Translations under genes and position numbers: made by a program
Source: Bradyrhizobium iriomotense
GTDB lineage: Bacteria > Pseudomonadota > Alphaproteobacteria > Rhizobiales > Xanthobacteraceae
NCBI RefSeq assembly: GCF_030160715.1
Contig: NZ_BSOW01000027.1
Location: 62,001-126,000 of the forward strand
Reading direction: 5' to 3'
DNA length: 64,000 nt
Notes under the pieces: generated by a model
The model's database searches: none
What the model saw: the letters and a program-made list of their open reading frames with translations, nothing else
What the model was told of the DNA's origin: nothing
Shown here: in pieces, positions 25,633 to 35,216 of the stretch
Position numbering within the stretch: position 1 is the stretch's first letter
How the letters are laid out: every line of letters starts with the position of its first letter

Positions 25633-28600
25633 ATGAGGCCCATAGACGAGCGCGGCAAATCGCCCATTTCGGAATTTGGTGCCAACGAAAGTCGAGGCGC
25701 TGAGGGTTCTAGCACTGGCCCGGCTTCTGGCCGGGGTGAAGAGGGCCGATCATTCAATTCTGTTGTGGAGCGGATGCGCTCTGAGCCTCAGGATTCAGAT
25801 GCTGCATACTCTCGCGTCACGCCGCGCGCCAATGCGGGCCGGCTTGCCGGTCCTCCCGCCGGCCCACATCGACTCCTTAGAGCCGCGCTGCAGGGCTCAA
25901 TGGGTGGGAGCCGTCGTCGTTTCCGCTCCTTGCCGGAATCCGGCTCATCGCGATTTGATGGGGAGCTGCGGCGCGACGATTCAGAGGCTGAAAGCTCACT
26001 AGCACGCTCGCAGACGTCGCGCCCAGCTAGCGGACCGGAAGGGGAACGCGTCCATGATGTACCCATCCAGACGGTCCAAGGCCGAGGCCCGCAGCGACCT
26101 TATAGACGTGACGGTGGGGGACAAAGTCGAGATGCAGGCCCGTTGCGTGGCGAGGAGTCCTGGCGCGCCGATCGAGAGGCTGGAAGCTCGCACGCGGGCA
26201 GACGCCCGCCGGATGCGCAATCCGTGTCTGAGGGGAGTGGCAGACCAGGAAGGCGGCACGTCGCCAATGCGCCGACGCAGCCGATCCAGCGTGAAGGTTC
26301 GGAACGATGCGATCGTACTTATGATGGCGCAGCAAATCGGGAAGCACGCCCGTCGCGTTCTGATGGCGGTCGGTGGCGTGCCCACCGAACGGCTGAGAGC
26401 TCGCAAAGAGGCGAGCTCTCAGCGAATACTCAATCCGCGTCCGAGAGTGACAGGCCAGGAAGCTGGCGCGTCGGCGGTGTTCCTGCGCAGCCAACCCAGG
26501 CTGAGAGCTCGGAGCGAGTCCATCGAACTCATGTTGGCGCGCCCAATCTGGAAGCTGACGCGTCGCGTTCAGATGGCGGCCGGCGGCGCGCCGATCGAGC
26601 GGTCGAACGCTCGCAAACAGGCGGGCTGGCCCCGTATAGCCAATCCGTCTCTGGCTTGAGTGGCGCACCAGGAAGGCCGCACATCGACCATGCAACCACG
26701 CAGAACGTCCAAGGTGCAATACCGGAAAGACATTCTAGACGATCGGATGAACTGAATACTGCGCTAAGAGAAATCGCCAGCGCTCGCGACATCGGCACAT
26801 TCTCACGTGAAGTGGTACGTTACAGCAAGCTGCTACGGAGGCAGGATCTTTCAGAGTTCCTTCAAATCGCGGCTGCTCGTTTCGACGTTCGATTTTTGCC
26901 GCAGTTGGAAGAAAATATCCGCTCGTCTTGGGGGTACGCCACGACATGCAACGCGGTGAGCCGCGAAGCCGGAGGTGAGGCCGGCATGAACGCTTGCCGG
27001 GCCTTAGCAGTCCGGGTGTCGCGTCTTGACAAGACGCTTATGAAGCAAATGAATCCCAGTGCCCTCTCGCTCTTCGCATCATCGTTCGGTCGGAATCCCT
27101 CAGCGGTGGAATGCCGCGCGGCAATCATCAACATCGCCGAATTTTGCTGCGATGAAAGCTTTGCGGTTCAGGAACTGCAAAATCAAAGTCTGGCATTGCT
27201 GGTCAACGGCTTCAGTAAATGTCCAGACGAGGAGAGCTGTGGCCAAGCCACAGAAGTGATCGCCCGGGAGGTTTGTGAAGCCCGCCTGTCTGAATACATT
27301 CCGCAGAACCTGGCGAACCTGGTGAACGGCTTTAGCAAGTGGCCTGAACAGGCACACTGCTCCCAAGCCGCGGTCTTGCTTGCTGGCGAACTTAGCCGCC
27401 GCGCCGCTCGTAGGGACGGGCTATTCGATTTTAATCAGCAGGGTCTAGCCAACCTGGTGAACGGGTTCGGCAAGTGGCCGGATGACCGCTGCGGCGAGGC
27501 TATTGCTGCGATCGCCAAGGAGATCGTCGCACGCCCCGATCAACTTCCTGAATTTACTTCACAGGGACTGGCTAACCTGGTGAATGGTTTCAGCAAGTGG
27601 CCGGAACAGGAGCACGCCCGCCGAGCCACAGCCGCGATCGGCGACGAGGTATTTCGCCGCGCCCAAAACAACGAGCTCCGTGGTTTTGTCTCGCAGGATC
27701 TTGCAAATCTGGTGAACGGGTTCAGCAAGTGGTCAAACGAGGCGGGATGCCGCAGGGGTACCGTCGAAATTGCGGCCCAATTCTGCCGCCGCGCCGCGCG
27801 CGACGCTGGGCTCTCTGATTTTATTCCGCAGCACTTGGCGAACCTGGTGAACGGCTTCAGCAAGTGGCCGGAAGAGGCAAATTCTAGTCGAGCCGCGGGC
27901 TTCATCGGCGCCGCACTCTGTCAACGCGCCACCCGCGCCGACGGGCTCTTTGATTTTACTCCTCAGCACTTGGCGAACCTGGTGAACGGGTTCACCAAAT
28001 GGCCGGACGACACGGGTTGCAACGAAGCGACCCTTGCGATTGCCGACGAGGTTGTTCACGCCGAGGCAAGCCGGCTCTCGAGTCTTACTCCACAGCTCCT
28101 TGCCAACCTGGTAAGCGGTTTCAGTAGCAGGCCCGAGGAAATCTGTCGCCGAGCTACCGCAAAAATGGCGGGTGAGATCCTGTCCCGCGCGGACCGTGAC
28201 GGCCAGTTTCCTGCTTTTGGTCCGCTAGGCCTGGCAAGCTTGGTGAACGGCTTCAGCAAATGGCCGGAACAATGTCGCGACGTTACAGTCGCGATCGCCA
28301 ACGAGATCCTCGCGCGCAAAGAAGATCTTTCTGCTTTTGATCCGCAGGGACTTTCGAATCTGGTGAGCGGTTTCAGCAAGTGGCCGAAAGAGACGATTTG
28401 TCGCGAGACCACAGTCGCGATCGCCAACGAGATCGCCGCACGCAACGAAGGGCTCTCTGATTTTGATCCGCAGGGACTGGCGAGCCTGGCCGACGGGTTC
28501 ATCAAGTGGCCAGACGAAGGCGGGTCTGGTTCGGCAAAAATCGCGATCGCCAAGGAGGTTATTGCACGCGCCGATCTACTCCCTGATTTTACTCCGTCGG

Positions 28601-31600
28601 AAGTGACGAACTTGTTCAATGCGTTCAGCAACTGGCCGGAGATGGAGGACTGCCTCAAAGCGGCAGGCTTGATCGCGACCGAATTCTGCCGCCGTGCCGC
28701 CCGCGATGACAAACTGCCTGATTTTACTCCACACCACTTGGCACTCCTGGCCAATGCTTTCGGCAAGTGGCCAAAGGGAGAACTGAACTGCCGCCAAGCC
28801 GCAGTCGCAATCGCCGATGCCGTCCTTGGCCGTGCGGACGAACTTTCGGTATTTACTCAACGACACTTAGCGGCGGTGGTGAACGGCTTCAGCAAATGGC
28901 CGGAAGAGGATGCCTGTTTGCAAGCTGCAGGTTTGATCGCTGTTGAACTGCGCCGCCGCGCCATCAGCGATGGCGGACTTCCTGACTTTAACCCGCAGCA
29001 ATTAACGAGCCTGGTAAACGGCTTCAGCAAGTGGCCGGAAGAGCAGGACACAGGCCAAGCTATAATTGCCGCCGCAAGTGAGCTCGTCCGCCGCGGCGCC
29101 GAAGGGCTCTTCCATTTCAATGACCGGCAGTTGGCAATCCTGATGAATGGCTTGAGCAAACGGCCAACAGCAGAGGCCTGTCTGCAAGCTGCAGGCTTGA
29201 TCGCCACCGAACTCTGCGGCCGGGCCACGCGACTGCCGGAGTTTACCGAGCAGGGTCTGGCGGTCCTGGTGAACGGATTCAGCAAGTGGCCGGAAGAAGA
29301 GCCCTCTCGCCTTGGCACAGTCGAGATCGCGCGTGAGATCCATCGTCGGGCTGACCGCCTCTCTGTTTTCTCCAGCCAGGGATTGGCAAACCTGGTCAAC
29401 GGTTTTAGCAAGTGGCCGGGGGAGGGCGACACGCAACGGGCTGCGCTCGCGATCGCCGATGAGATCTATCGCCGCACCGACCAACTCTCTGTTTTTACGG
29501 GACAAGAGCTGGCGAACCTAGTGAGCGGTTTCAGCAAGTGGCCGCAAGAGGATTCCGCTCTCCAGGGCACGATCGCGATCGCCAGCGAAGTCCTTCGGCG
29601 CACACCGTCTGATTTTACTCAACAGGAGCTGGCTAATCTGGTGAACGGCTTCAGCAAGTGGCCGGGAGAGGAGTCGGCTCTCCAGGGCACAATTGCGATC
29701 GCCAGTGAAGTTCTTTGGCGCCAACCGTCTGGTTTTACTCAGCAGGAACTGGCGAACCTGGTGAATGGCTTCAGCAAATGGCCGCAAGAGGAGTCCTCTC
29801 GCCTGGGCACAATCGCTATCGCAGGCGAGGTCCATCGCCGCGCTGATAGTCTCTCTGCTTTGACTAGCCAGGGACTGGCAAACCTGACGAACGGCTTCGG
29901 CAAGTGGCGGGACGAGGACACCCGCCGGGCCACAGTCGCGATTGCCGGTGAGGTCTGCCGCCGCAGCGACCAACTCTCCGCTTTTACTCGGCAGGAGCTG
30001 GCAAATCTAGTGAACGGTTTCAGCAAGTGGACGGAAGATGCGAACACGGGCCAAGCCACAGTCGCGATCGCCCGAGAGGTCCGTCGCGGTAGCGATCAAC
30101 TCTTTCGGTTTACTCAGCAGGAGCTGGCGAATCTGGTGAACGGCTTCAGCAAGTGGCCGGAAAAGGAGGACGCGCGCCAGGCCACAGTAGCGATTGCAAG
30201 TGAGCTCGTTGACGGCGACCGGCTCTCTCACGCCGATAATCAAGCTCTGTCGACGCTGGTGAACGGCTTTAGCAAGTGGTCGGAAGATATGGACATTTGC
30301 CAAACCGCTGTCGTGATTGCGCGTGAGGTCTGTCGCCGCCCGCTCCCCGATTTCACGCCGCTGCAATTGGCATACCTGGTGAATGGCTTCAGCAAGTGGC
30401 CAGAAGAAGCGGCGTGCCGCCGGGCGGTAGTGGACATCGCGCGTGGACTGGGCCGGGGAGGCCAACGATTCGGTGCCTTTACGACGCCTCAGTTCAGCAT
30501 GATCGCCAATGCCCTGGGGCGAAGTATCACGAGAGGGGAAGATGCAGGGGAGATCATAGAGACCGCTCTGCTGAAGGATCGCTTACATCAGCTGGCCCAT
30601 CACCTGCACTATGCCAATGATCGGGTGGCGCACAGCGATGTGCTGACCATTGCCAGCATTTTCAAGGCACTGGCGAAGGCCCGGCTGATCGAGGATCTTG
30701 GTTTACTCGCACCGACCGGGTTAGATCGGCTCAACCAATTGCTTCGTGCCCCTGAATTTGCCGCTGAGAATAACCTCGAAACCATGGGCAATCTTTGTGC
30801 CGCTCTGGTGCCGCTGGCGCGCAGCCCGCACCTGCGCTGGCACCGGAGACAGGCGCTCTACTTGCTGAACGACCTCCAACCCGTTGTGGAGCAAAAGATC
30901 AAGGCACATTTCAACGCAAGCAAGGCCGAGCAAATCCGTGGGCCGCTCGCCAGTCGCGCTCCCGCCCTCTCGATCTATCAGGTGCTCAAAGCTCGCGCGA
31001 TCTTAGCGAACATGTTCAAGCGCCCTGACGTCGAGGGCAAGAAGTCCGATTTGCGGATGAGGCAGCACGAGCTGCAGGACGGGACTAGAAAGATCCTCGA
31101 CAGGACGCGCGACCTCATCCAAGGCGATCTTTCCAACATGAGCTGGAACCTGATCGCGCAGATCGAGGCGGATAGTCCGGTCGATGCGTTGGACACATTC
31201 GTCGAGCAGAATGCGGCAACGATTCAGGCCAAATATCAGGCGGCCGTATTCGATGTCCACGAGGTCTTGCGAGCCATGGATCACGAGCCCAGGCCCCCAC
31301 AGGGCGAAGCGGGTCTGATGCGGTTGCCAGTGGTGGACATGCAGGGGCGGCTACTACCCACGGAGCCCGAGACACGATATTCGATTTTTCACAGGCTGAC
31401 CTCGGGAGCGATAGAGGTGGTGGCGGTGCAGCTGCCAGCAAAGCCGAGCGCTTTCATGCTGGCGCGTACGCTCACGTATAAGGGTGTGCCATATCGCATG
31501 GACCTGTTCGGCGGCAGCAAGTTGAAGGCACCAAAACGGACCGTGTTGGAAATCGCCACCCATGCTCCAGGTGAACCGGCCGCAGCGTCTTCGGGGGGAA

Positions 31601-34600
31601 AGCTGCTCGCCATTCCCTATGCCGAAACCGCTCCGGGCACGTCGTTCGAGAAGCTGTTGCGCGCCTGGGCGCCGTTCAAAGAGGCCTATTGGTATACTCA
31701 GCGTAGGGGGTTTGCGGCGCCACCAGCCCTGAAGGATCTAGGCCCTCACGACTACGCGCTGGAGGGCGCCTTCCGGCTGTTGCTGGCGCCGGACCGCCCG
31801 ACCAACGAGGCGCATCCCTTCAAACTGACTGGACCGGAAGGCCCGATTGCTTTGCGACCGCACGACGGCTGTGGCTTCATCAAGGCCTCGCTCGCCGAGC
31901 TAATGCCAGCTATTCGCCGGGCTGGCCCCCAGGAAGGCCCCGATCGGATGCCGGCCTTTGGTGAGGCAAGGAGATCGTCCGTGCCTGCCTCGGCGCTGCA
32001 ACATTATCCGCGCAACGAGCGGGTGGCGGACGAGGCCCGCGAGAAGACCAAGACTTGGCTTGACAGCAGAGGAGAGGGAAGCCTGATAGGCGAGCAGCTG
32101 TTTCGCATGGTGACGGCAGGCCACATCGATGGTCCCGGTGCGGTTGCCGTTCCGTCCAGTGATAATGACCTCCATGTGCCGAAGCGCAAGAGCGAGACGT
32201 TGACGGGAACGGGAGGCGTGCTGATCGGGCGATCTCCCTATGACAAGCCCAACCTGCGCCCGCTCGCCGCCGAACGAGTCAAGTCGGCAGCTGATGAGGA
32301 TCCGACTGCGGCATTCCTCGATCGATGCGTGGCCATGCAATACAGTTTCAGTGTCGCCCAGAAATCGCGGGAGGAGCTGGCGGCCCACGATCCCAGTTTC
32401 TTTGCCAAAGGCATCTTGATCGTGGTGCCGGATGAGATGTGGCCGGCCGACTACGCCGACCGTGGGCTCGTGATGTCGGCCGAGGACGTCAAGTGCCATT
32501 CGAGCTGGACCGAGCGTAAGGACCGCGCCAGGGTAGACACGCCGGTCGACTGCGTCGGCATCCTGCAGGCGACTGAGGTGTTTGCTCCGGGGTCGTTGGT
32601 TGCCGTCCCGACTGACGAGCAGAAAAATCTCGACGGCGACTTCGACGGGGATACCGTCGTTATTATCGGCGACCGGCCGCAGCTTTATGAGCATGTTCGC
32701 CAGTTTGACGAGAAGGAGCAAGCTCGCGGAGTTCGTTCGCTCAAGCCGCCGAAATCGTATACCCCGGCGATCGAGGGCAACAATTACCAATTCGGTCGTG
32801 CCAACCAGATTCTCGCGGCGACGCGGGATGCTTTGGAAATTTACAGCGGCCTGCAGCGCAGCTTTCTGGCGCAGTCCCATCAAGCACGACGCTGGTTTGC
32901 CGAGCGTGCCGTGTTTGGAACTTACGAGGGCGTTCACCACGAGCTACGCCGCGACATCCGTCAGCTACTGAATCAGGAACAGGTGAGTAGCCAGGATATA
33001 GAGGCCAAGCTCGACAGAGCGAGGCGCGAGATCAAGGTCGCAGACCATCCTGTGGCCCACGAGTTTTCCGAGTTGCTCGTCACCGACCTCCAGGCGTGGG
33101 CAGAAAGCACGGATGAGCAGGTGCTGCCCGAAACAGCCGAAAGCGTTAGCGACACCAAACTGACGGTAAGCCCAGCGCTGACGGAGCTTTTCCCAAACCT
33201 AGCGGAGGCTTATCCGGCAGCCATTCACCCACGCGACCGCATCCAGGCCCTGCTCGACCACTATCCTGCGCGCATCGATCCGCGTCCGGATGGGTACATT
33301 GCGGATGACCTCGTGCAGAGCGCAAGCAACCTCCTGAGCCTCGGTATCAAGGTCGGAACGGACGCCTTTAAATCCGACACGAGCGTCGAGCTTTTTATGA
33401 AGAAAAGCCAAGGACTCCAGCGGCTGCTGCAACAGACGCCGGGCGTGAAGCCTGTGCCCTATGTCAAGAGCATGGCGGCAACCCTCAACCACGGCAGGTT
33501 CAATGTCGACACGACCTTGGAGGATCTGAAGGCCAATCCCACATTGGCGGCTTCAATCATGGAAGCCTCGATTAAGCTAGCTGCGGAGAAAGGGATTCTA
33601 CCTGGTCCCTTTGGCCGACAGCCAGCCGAGGAATCTGCCGTCACTTCAACGCTAACCCGCGAGCAGGCTTCAGAGCGCGCCCAAATTGAGGCCGCCCGCG
33701 CCGCGGCCGAAGAGAAGGAGATCACTGCAGCGGTGCTACAGGTTGCCGAAAACCTCCGGCAAACGGGCGTCGATGTGAAAATGCCCCATCTCGAGAATCG
33801 GTTGAGATCGGAGAACTCGCTCAGAGATCAACTGATGGAGATGAATGATGCTTCCGAAGGCGACTCACAGCTAATCAGCAATGCCGTTCGCCACGTCTTC
33901 GAAGTTCCCGATAAGGACTTTGGGCGTGCCTTCCGGCAAGCCATACTGGCGTTTGAGGAGCAAGGCTACGCCGAAATCAGCACAACCAACTGGTTCAGGA
34001 TGAGCGCTCCGACGTTTGTTGGCATGAAGACCGTGCTCGCCACGCCGGATGGCTACCGCTTCGAAACGGAATTCCATACGCCGGGCAGCTACCAGGCCAA
34101 AATTGCCAATCACGACACGTATAAGGAGCTGCAGCGACGGCGCAGAAGCGATGCACCGGATCCCAGTAAGATGGAGCAACTCGCGCAGCGCGTGCGAGAG
34201 GTCTGCAAAGAAGTTGCGATACCCGAAGGTGTCGGAAACATTTCACACTGGTCAATCGAAGGGATGCGCGCCGGTGGCGTCGGCGCGGCCTTCGGCTTAC
34301 GATCTGCCGAACAGTCAAGGACGCTCAAACCTAATGCAAAGGAGGTTGTCGCGGCTCTTGACGGGCGGCCGATCGTGCTCGTCGGCATGCCCGGTTCAGG
34401 AAAATCCACCATTGGCCCCTATCTTGCGCGACGACTGGGGCTGCCCTTCATCGATTCCGACAAAAAAATCGAGGCGACGGCTCGCGTGTCGATAACGAAC
34501 CTTTTTGAGACCAAAGGAGAGCAGCATTTCAGGGACCTCGAGGCGAGGTCGATCGCGCGGTTTCTCGAGAGGGGGCCGGTGGTGCTGGCAACCGGTGGCG

Positions 34601-34926
34601 GCGCGTTCATGCGTGAGGAGACGCGGCGCCACGTCGCCGAGAAGGCGGTCTCGATCTGGCTCAATACCGACCTAGGCGAGATCAGGAAACGCCTTAGTCG
34701 TGACACCACCCGGCCGCTGTTGCAGACCGCGAACCGGCAGGACAAGATCGCGCAGCTGGTCCGCGAGCGCGCGCCATTCTATCAGCTTGCCGATCTCACG
34801 ATTGTCCCCGGCCAAAAACGTGACAACAAGAACGCAGATCAATGTGTGGCCGCATTGCATGCTCACCTTTGCGGCGAGGGGGACGCGGACCGGACACCGG
34901 CCAATGTCATGGGAGCTGCACCGTGA
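25633..34926 (+). CDS. Giant SKWP-repeat type III effector (RipS/XopAD family) fused to a shikimate kinase domain
   Basis: A 3097-residue protein. Residues 1-370 are Arg/Ser-rich and probably disordered, with three 70-residue tandem repeats (140-350). Residues about 515-1620 hold 26 repeats of about 42 residues with core LANLVNGFSKWPEE, the signature of Ralstonia SKWP (RipS) and Xanthomonas XopAD effectors. A conserved C-terminal region follows, including LDGDFDGDTVVI at 2333-2344. Residues about 2910-3085 are a complete shikimate kinase: Walker A GMPGSGKST, DSDKKIE, GEQHFRDLEARS, ATGGGA, RPLL and VRERAPFYQLAD. The paralogue at 44.9-51.7 kb aligns with it but ends just before this kinase. The start ATG has TGGAGA 6 nt upstream. 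Secretion is inferred from the family. Confidence 0.9.
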   Translation: MRPIDERGKSPISEFGANESRGAEGSSTGPASGRGEEGRSFNSVVERMRSEPQDSDAAYSRVTPRANAGRLAGPPAGPHRLLRAALQGSMGGSRRRFRSLPESGSSRFDGELRRDDSEAESSLARSQTSRPASGPEGERVHDVPIQTVQGRGPQRPYRRDGGGQSRDAGPLRGEESWRADREAGSSHAGRRPPDAQSVSEGSGRPGRRHVANAPTQPIQREGSERCDRTYDGAANREARPSRSDGGRWRAHRTAESSQRGELSANTQSASESDRPGSWRVGGVPAQPTQAESSERVHRTHVGAPNLEADASRSDGGRRRADRAVERSQTGGLAPYSQSVSGLSGAPGRPHIDHATTQNVQGAIPERHSRRSDELNTALREIASARDIGTFSREVVRYSKLLRRQDLSEFLQIAAARFDVRFLPQLEENIRSSWGYATTCNAVSREAGGEAGMNACRALAVRVSRLDKTLMKQMNPSALSLFASSFGRNPSAVECRAAIINIAEFCCDESFAVQELQNQSLALLVNGFSKCPDEESCGQATEVIAREVCEARLSEYIPQNLANLVNGFSKWPEQAHCSQAAVLLAGELSRRAARRDGLFDFNQQGLANLVNGFGKWPDDRCGEAIAAIAKEIVARPDQLPEFTSQGLANLVNGFSKWPEQEHARRATAAIGDEVFRRAQNNELRGFVSQDLANLVNGFSKWSNEAGCRRGTVEIAAQFCRRAARDAGLSDFIPQHLANLVNGFSKWPEEANSSRAAGFIGAALCQRATRADGLFDFTPQHLANLVNGFTKWPDDTGCNEATLAIADEVVHAEASRLSSLTPQLLANLVSGFSSRPEEICRRATAKMAGEILSRADRDGQFPAFGPLGLASLVNGFSKWPEQCRDVTVAIANEILARKEDLSAFDPQGLSNLVSGFSKWPKETICRETTVAIANEIAARNEGLSDFDPQGLASLADGFIKWPDEGGSGSAKIAIAKEVIARADLLPDFTPSEVTNLFNAFSNWPEMEDCLKAAGLIATEFCRRAARDDKLPDFTPHHLALLANAFGKWPKGELNCRQAAVAIADAVLGRADELSVFTQRHLAAVVNGFSKWPEEDACLQAAGLIAVELRRRAISDGGLPDFNPQQLTSLVNGFSKWPEEQDTGQAIIAAASELVRRGAEGLFHFNDRQLAILMNGLSKRPTAEACLQAAGLIATELCGRATRLPEFTEQGLAVLVNGFSKWPEEEPSRLGTVEIAREIHRRADRLSVFSSQGLANLVNGFSKWPGEGDTQRAALAIADEIYRRTDQLSVFTGQELANLVSGFSKWPQEDSALQGTIAIASEVLRRTPSDFTQQELANLVNGFSKWPGEESALQGTIAIASEVLWRQPSGFTQQELANLVNGFSKWPQEESSRLGTIAIAGEVHRRADSLSALTSQGLANLTNGFGKWRDEDTRRATVAIAGEVCRRSDQLSAFTRQELANLVNGFSKWTEDANTGQATVAIAREVRRGSDQLFRFTQQELANLVNGFSKWPEKEDARQATVAIASELVDGDRLSHADNQALSTLVNGFSKWSEDMDICQTAVVIAREVCRRPLPDFTPLQLAYLVNGFSKWPEEAACRRAVVDIARGLGRGGQRFGAFTTPQFSMIANALGRSITRGEDAGEIIETALLKDRLHQLAHHLHYANDRVAHSDVLTIASIFKALAKARLIEDLGLLAPTGLDRLNQLLRAPEFAAENNLETMGNLCAALVPLARSPHLRWHRRQALYLLNDLQPVVEQKIKAHFNASKAEQIRGPLASRAPALSIYQVLKARAILANMFKRPDVEGKKSDLRMRQHELQDGTRKILDRTRDLIQGDLSNMSWNLIAQIEADSPVDALDTFVEQNAATIQAKYQAAVFDVHEVLRAMDHEPRPPQGEAGLMRLPVVDMQGRLLPTEPETRYSIFHRLTSGAIEVVAVQLPAKPSAFMLARTLTYKGVPYRMDLFGGSKLKAPKRTVLEIATHAPGEPAAASSGGKLLAIPYAETAPGTSFEKLLRAWAPFKEAYWYTQRRGFAAPPALKDLGPHDYALEGAFRLLLAPDRPTNEAHPFKLTGPEGPIALRPHDGCGFIKASLAELMPAIRRAGPQEGPDRMPAFGEARRSSVPASALQHYPRNERVADEAREKTKTWLDSRGEGSLIGEQLFRMVTAGHIDGPGAVAVPSSDNDLHVPKRKSETLTGTGGVLIGRSPYDKPNLRPLAAERVKSAADEDPTAAFLDRCVAMQYSFSVAQKSREELAAHDPSFFAKGILIVVPDEMWPADYADRGLVMSAEDVKCHSSWTERKDRARVDTPVDCVGILQATEVFAPGSLVAVPTDEQKNLDGDFDGDTVVIIGDRPQLYEHVRQFDEKEQARGVRSLKPPKSYTPAIEGNNYQFGRANQILAATRDALEIYSGLQRSFLAQSHQARRWFAERAVFGTYEGVHHELRRDIRQLLNQEQVSSQDIEAKLDRARREIKVADHPVAHEFSELLVTDLQAWAESTDEQVLPETAESVSDTKLTVSPALTELFPNLAEAYPAAIHPRDRIQALLDHYPARIDPRPDGYIADDLVQSASNLLSLGIKVGTDAFKSDTSVELFMKKSQGLQRLLQQTPGVKPVPYVKSMAATLNHGRFNVDTTLEDLKANPTLAASIMEASIKLAAEKGILPGPFGRQPAEESAVTSTLTREQASERAQIEAARAAAEEKEITAAVLQVAENLRQTGVDVKMPHLENRLRSENSLRDQLMEMNDASEGDSQLISNAVRHVFEVPDKDFGRAFRQAILAFEEQGYAEISTTNWFRMSAPTFVGMKTVLATPDGYRFETEFHTPGSYQAKIANHDTYKELQRRRRSDAPDPSKMEQLAQRVREVCKEVAIPEGVGNISHWSIEGMRAGGVGAAFGLRSAEQSRTLKPNAKEVVAALDGRPIVLVGMPGSGKSTIGPYLARRLGLPFIDSDKKIEATARVSITNLFETKGEQHFRDLEARSIARFLERGPVVLATGGGAFMREETRRHVAEKAVSIWLNTDLGEIRKRLSRDTTRPLLQTANRQDKIAQLVRERAPFYQLADLTIVPGQKRDNKNADQCVAALHAHLCGEGDADRTPANVMGAAP
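26050..26682 (+). repeat. Three in-gene tandem repeats of about 210 bp
   Basis: Units begin at 26050, 26260 and 26470, each encoding 70-71 residues; a partial fourth follows. Shared features are a start like VxxxPxQPxQ, a middle SRSDGGRxRAxR, and QSxSE near the end. They form the N-terminal, presumably disordered part of the SKWP effector. Confidence 0.75.
27185..30495 (+). repeat. 26 SKWP repeats (about 126 bp each)
   Basis: Each unit encodes about 38-45 residues: LANLVNGFSKWP, then a helix of the type ATVAIAxEV, then RRxxxLxxFTxQ. Copies 19 and 20 (29.5-29.75 kb) are nearly identical at the DNA level, a sign of recent unit duplication. The fold is expected to be an alpha-solenoid. Confidence 0.9.
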
Positions 34927-35216
34927 CACTCGCCGCTCACAACGCTTCCATGACCGATCTCGCGCCGAGCCATCGTGCTGAACGGTCCCTTTGCTTCGCG
35001 CGCACACCACGCGATCCTCCCCGAGGCAGCTACGGTTGAGTTCGCTACGAGACGTGTTTTCGATCGGTAAAACGCGAGCACGCCGCTAGCGAAATCAGTC
35101 GTCCACCATGACTGGCCGCGGCAATGCGCCGCTGATCCCGTTGGCCAGCGTGGCGACTTCGGCGAAATAGCGGTCCACCGCGCTGCGGGCGGTCGTCGTG
35201 CCGGGGTGACGGAAAT
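34927..35216. other. Gap holding the out-of-frame end of the condensation-domain gene
   Basis: From 35096 to 35225 the minus strand encodes GICLNFRHPGTT and AVDRYFAEVATLANGI in another frame. This is the natural C-terminus of the neighbouring condensation-domain protein. Nothing is recognised between 34927 and 35095. Confidence 0.6.

Noticed and set aside
26027..30465. Many minus-strand frames with repeated LLKPFTRFA or PLAEAVHQVRQ stretches
   Set aside because: These are antisense translations of the SKWP repeats; the apparent protein repeats only mirror the sense-strand repeats.
27185..30495. Regular repeats considered as a CRISPR array
   Set aside because: Units are about 126 bp, coding and in frame, without unique spacers between identical short repeats.
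31900..32940. 346-codon minus-strand frame inside the giant effector gene
   Set aside because: Antisense to a conserved effector region, with no family resemblance.
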